A stretch of 6,924 bases of DNA from an uncultured Chitinophagaceae bacterium (GTDB taxonomy: Bacteria; Bacteroidota; Bacteroidia; Chitinophagales; Chitinophagaceae), in NCBI GenBank assembly GCA_934502905.1, contig CAKSVK010000181.1:1-6924 (forward strand), read 5' to 3'. Under the pieces are notes generated by a model. It was not told where the DNA came from and did no database searches. It saw nothing but the letters and a program-made list of their open reading frames with translations. The translations under genes were made by a program, and so were the position numbers. The stretch's first letter is position 1. Each line of letters opens with the position of its first letter. Below are positions 6,586-6,924 of this stretch, one piece after another.

Positions 6586-6810
6586 TAGTCCATAGATTTT
6601 GTTTTTGTGTAGGGCAAATACCTTCTCGTATACCCCGTAACCTATGCGGTATATTTGTATTGTAAGGTGTGATACATGTGAATTACAGGTATTTTACCGG
6701 ATAAAAGTGTAAATTACTGTACCAAAGAAAAAGAATAAAAACAGTAAAAAGTATGTAACCAGTTACTTTTCAGTAAACGAATTGACAAACATCAACAAAA
6801 TTTGCTTGCC
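6586..6810. other. intergenic region between the symE-like remnant and the plus-strand gene
   Basis: No convincing gene of its own was found. The left part is the decayed upstream region of the symE-like remnant. The right part is A-rich and leads into the plus-strand start at 6811. It contains a perfect TAnnTTTG box on the plus strand (TATATTTG, 6650-6657) without a -33 partner. It also has a 7-bp inverted repeat, AAAAGTA (6747-6753) with TACTTTT (6764-6770), and three copies of a CAGTAA hexamer in either orientation, which could be operator-like. Confidence 0.4.
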
Positions 6811-6924
6811 ATGAAACTGTTTATACAGCCACAGAATGTGAAAATTGTTGCAGCGATCATCAAAGAGGCTGAGAATTTTGCTGACGACGTAATTGGCACG
6901 GTAGACTATGCCGATAGCAATCAG
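6811..6924 (+). CDS. start of a plus-strand hypothetical protein, cut by the right edge
   Basis: An ATG at 6811 opens a frame of 38 codons with no stop before the window ends. The readable product starts MKLFIQPQNVKIVAAIIKEA and continues with an acidic stretch (NFADDVIGTVDYADSNQ). Codon use looks protein-like, with a leading strand and an amphipathic helix. No signal peptide and no Shine-Dalgarno are visible, and the leader is A-rich. It is divergent from the operon and from the symE-like remnant. Too little is present to name a family; the short length makes even the coding call moderate. Confidence 0.5.
   Translation, partial: MKLFIQPQNVKIVAAIIKEAENFADDVIGTVDYADSNQ

Noticed and set aside
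6650..6657. TATATTTG as a plus-strand Bacteroidota promoter for the gene at 6811
   Set aside because: The -7 box is perfect, but there is no TTTG/TTG about 19 nt upstream and the leader would be about 150 nt.
1..6924. CRISPR array, tRNA/rRNA, insertion sequence or integrase
   Set aside because: No repeat-spacer periodicity, cloverleaf, ribosomal RNA signature, transposase motif or terminal inverted repeats were found by reading.

Overview
The window looks like accessory, defence-type DNA from a member of the Bacteroidota, perhaps a Chitinophagaceae-like soil organism. This is an inference from four things: moderate GC with very AT-rich intergenic DNA, start codons without Shine-Dalgarno sequences, a SymE-type 'GKWL..GF' remnant, and an EAD/STAND gene cluster. 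No rRNA, tRNA, CRISPR array, transposase or integrase was seen.

Positions 1-6195 are one tight, wholly minus-strand operon of five genes, read right to left. They are: (1) a cytoplasmic trypsin-fold serine protease with an N-terminal effector-associated domain (EAD); (2) an amidohydrolase-2-like metallohydrolase with intact metal ligands; (3) a 247-aa protein I do not recognise; (4) a 358-aa protein with an EAD of the same type followed by a P-loop-like domain that has lost its Walker A lysine (an inactive STAND, 'iSTAND'); (5) a STAND ATPase with intact Walker motifs, winged-helix-like and helical-repeat regions, cut off by the left edge of the window after 665 codons. Intergenic gaps are 16, 28, 9 and 1 nt.

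Positions 6196-6320 are an extremely AT-rich leader. It holds a candidate promoter, a perfect 10-bp inverted repeat and a small GC hairpin. Positions 6321-6810 hold a frameshifted SymE-like toxin remnant (minus strand) and a short region upstream of a plus-strand gene that starts at 6811 and runs off the right edge.

Working model (inference): the STAND ATPase is the sensor and switch, and the iSTAND protein is its partner or adaptor. EAD-EAD pairing would recruit the protease, and the amidohydrolase and/or the unknown 247-aa protein would act as effectors or protease substrates. The parts belong to described families of bacterial biological-conflict proteins (EADs, STAND and iSTAND, from the Aravind group's work). 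I do not know this five-gene combination as a named, tested system. It is the main object of interest here.
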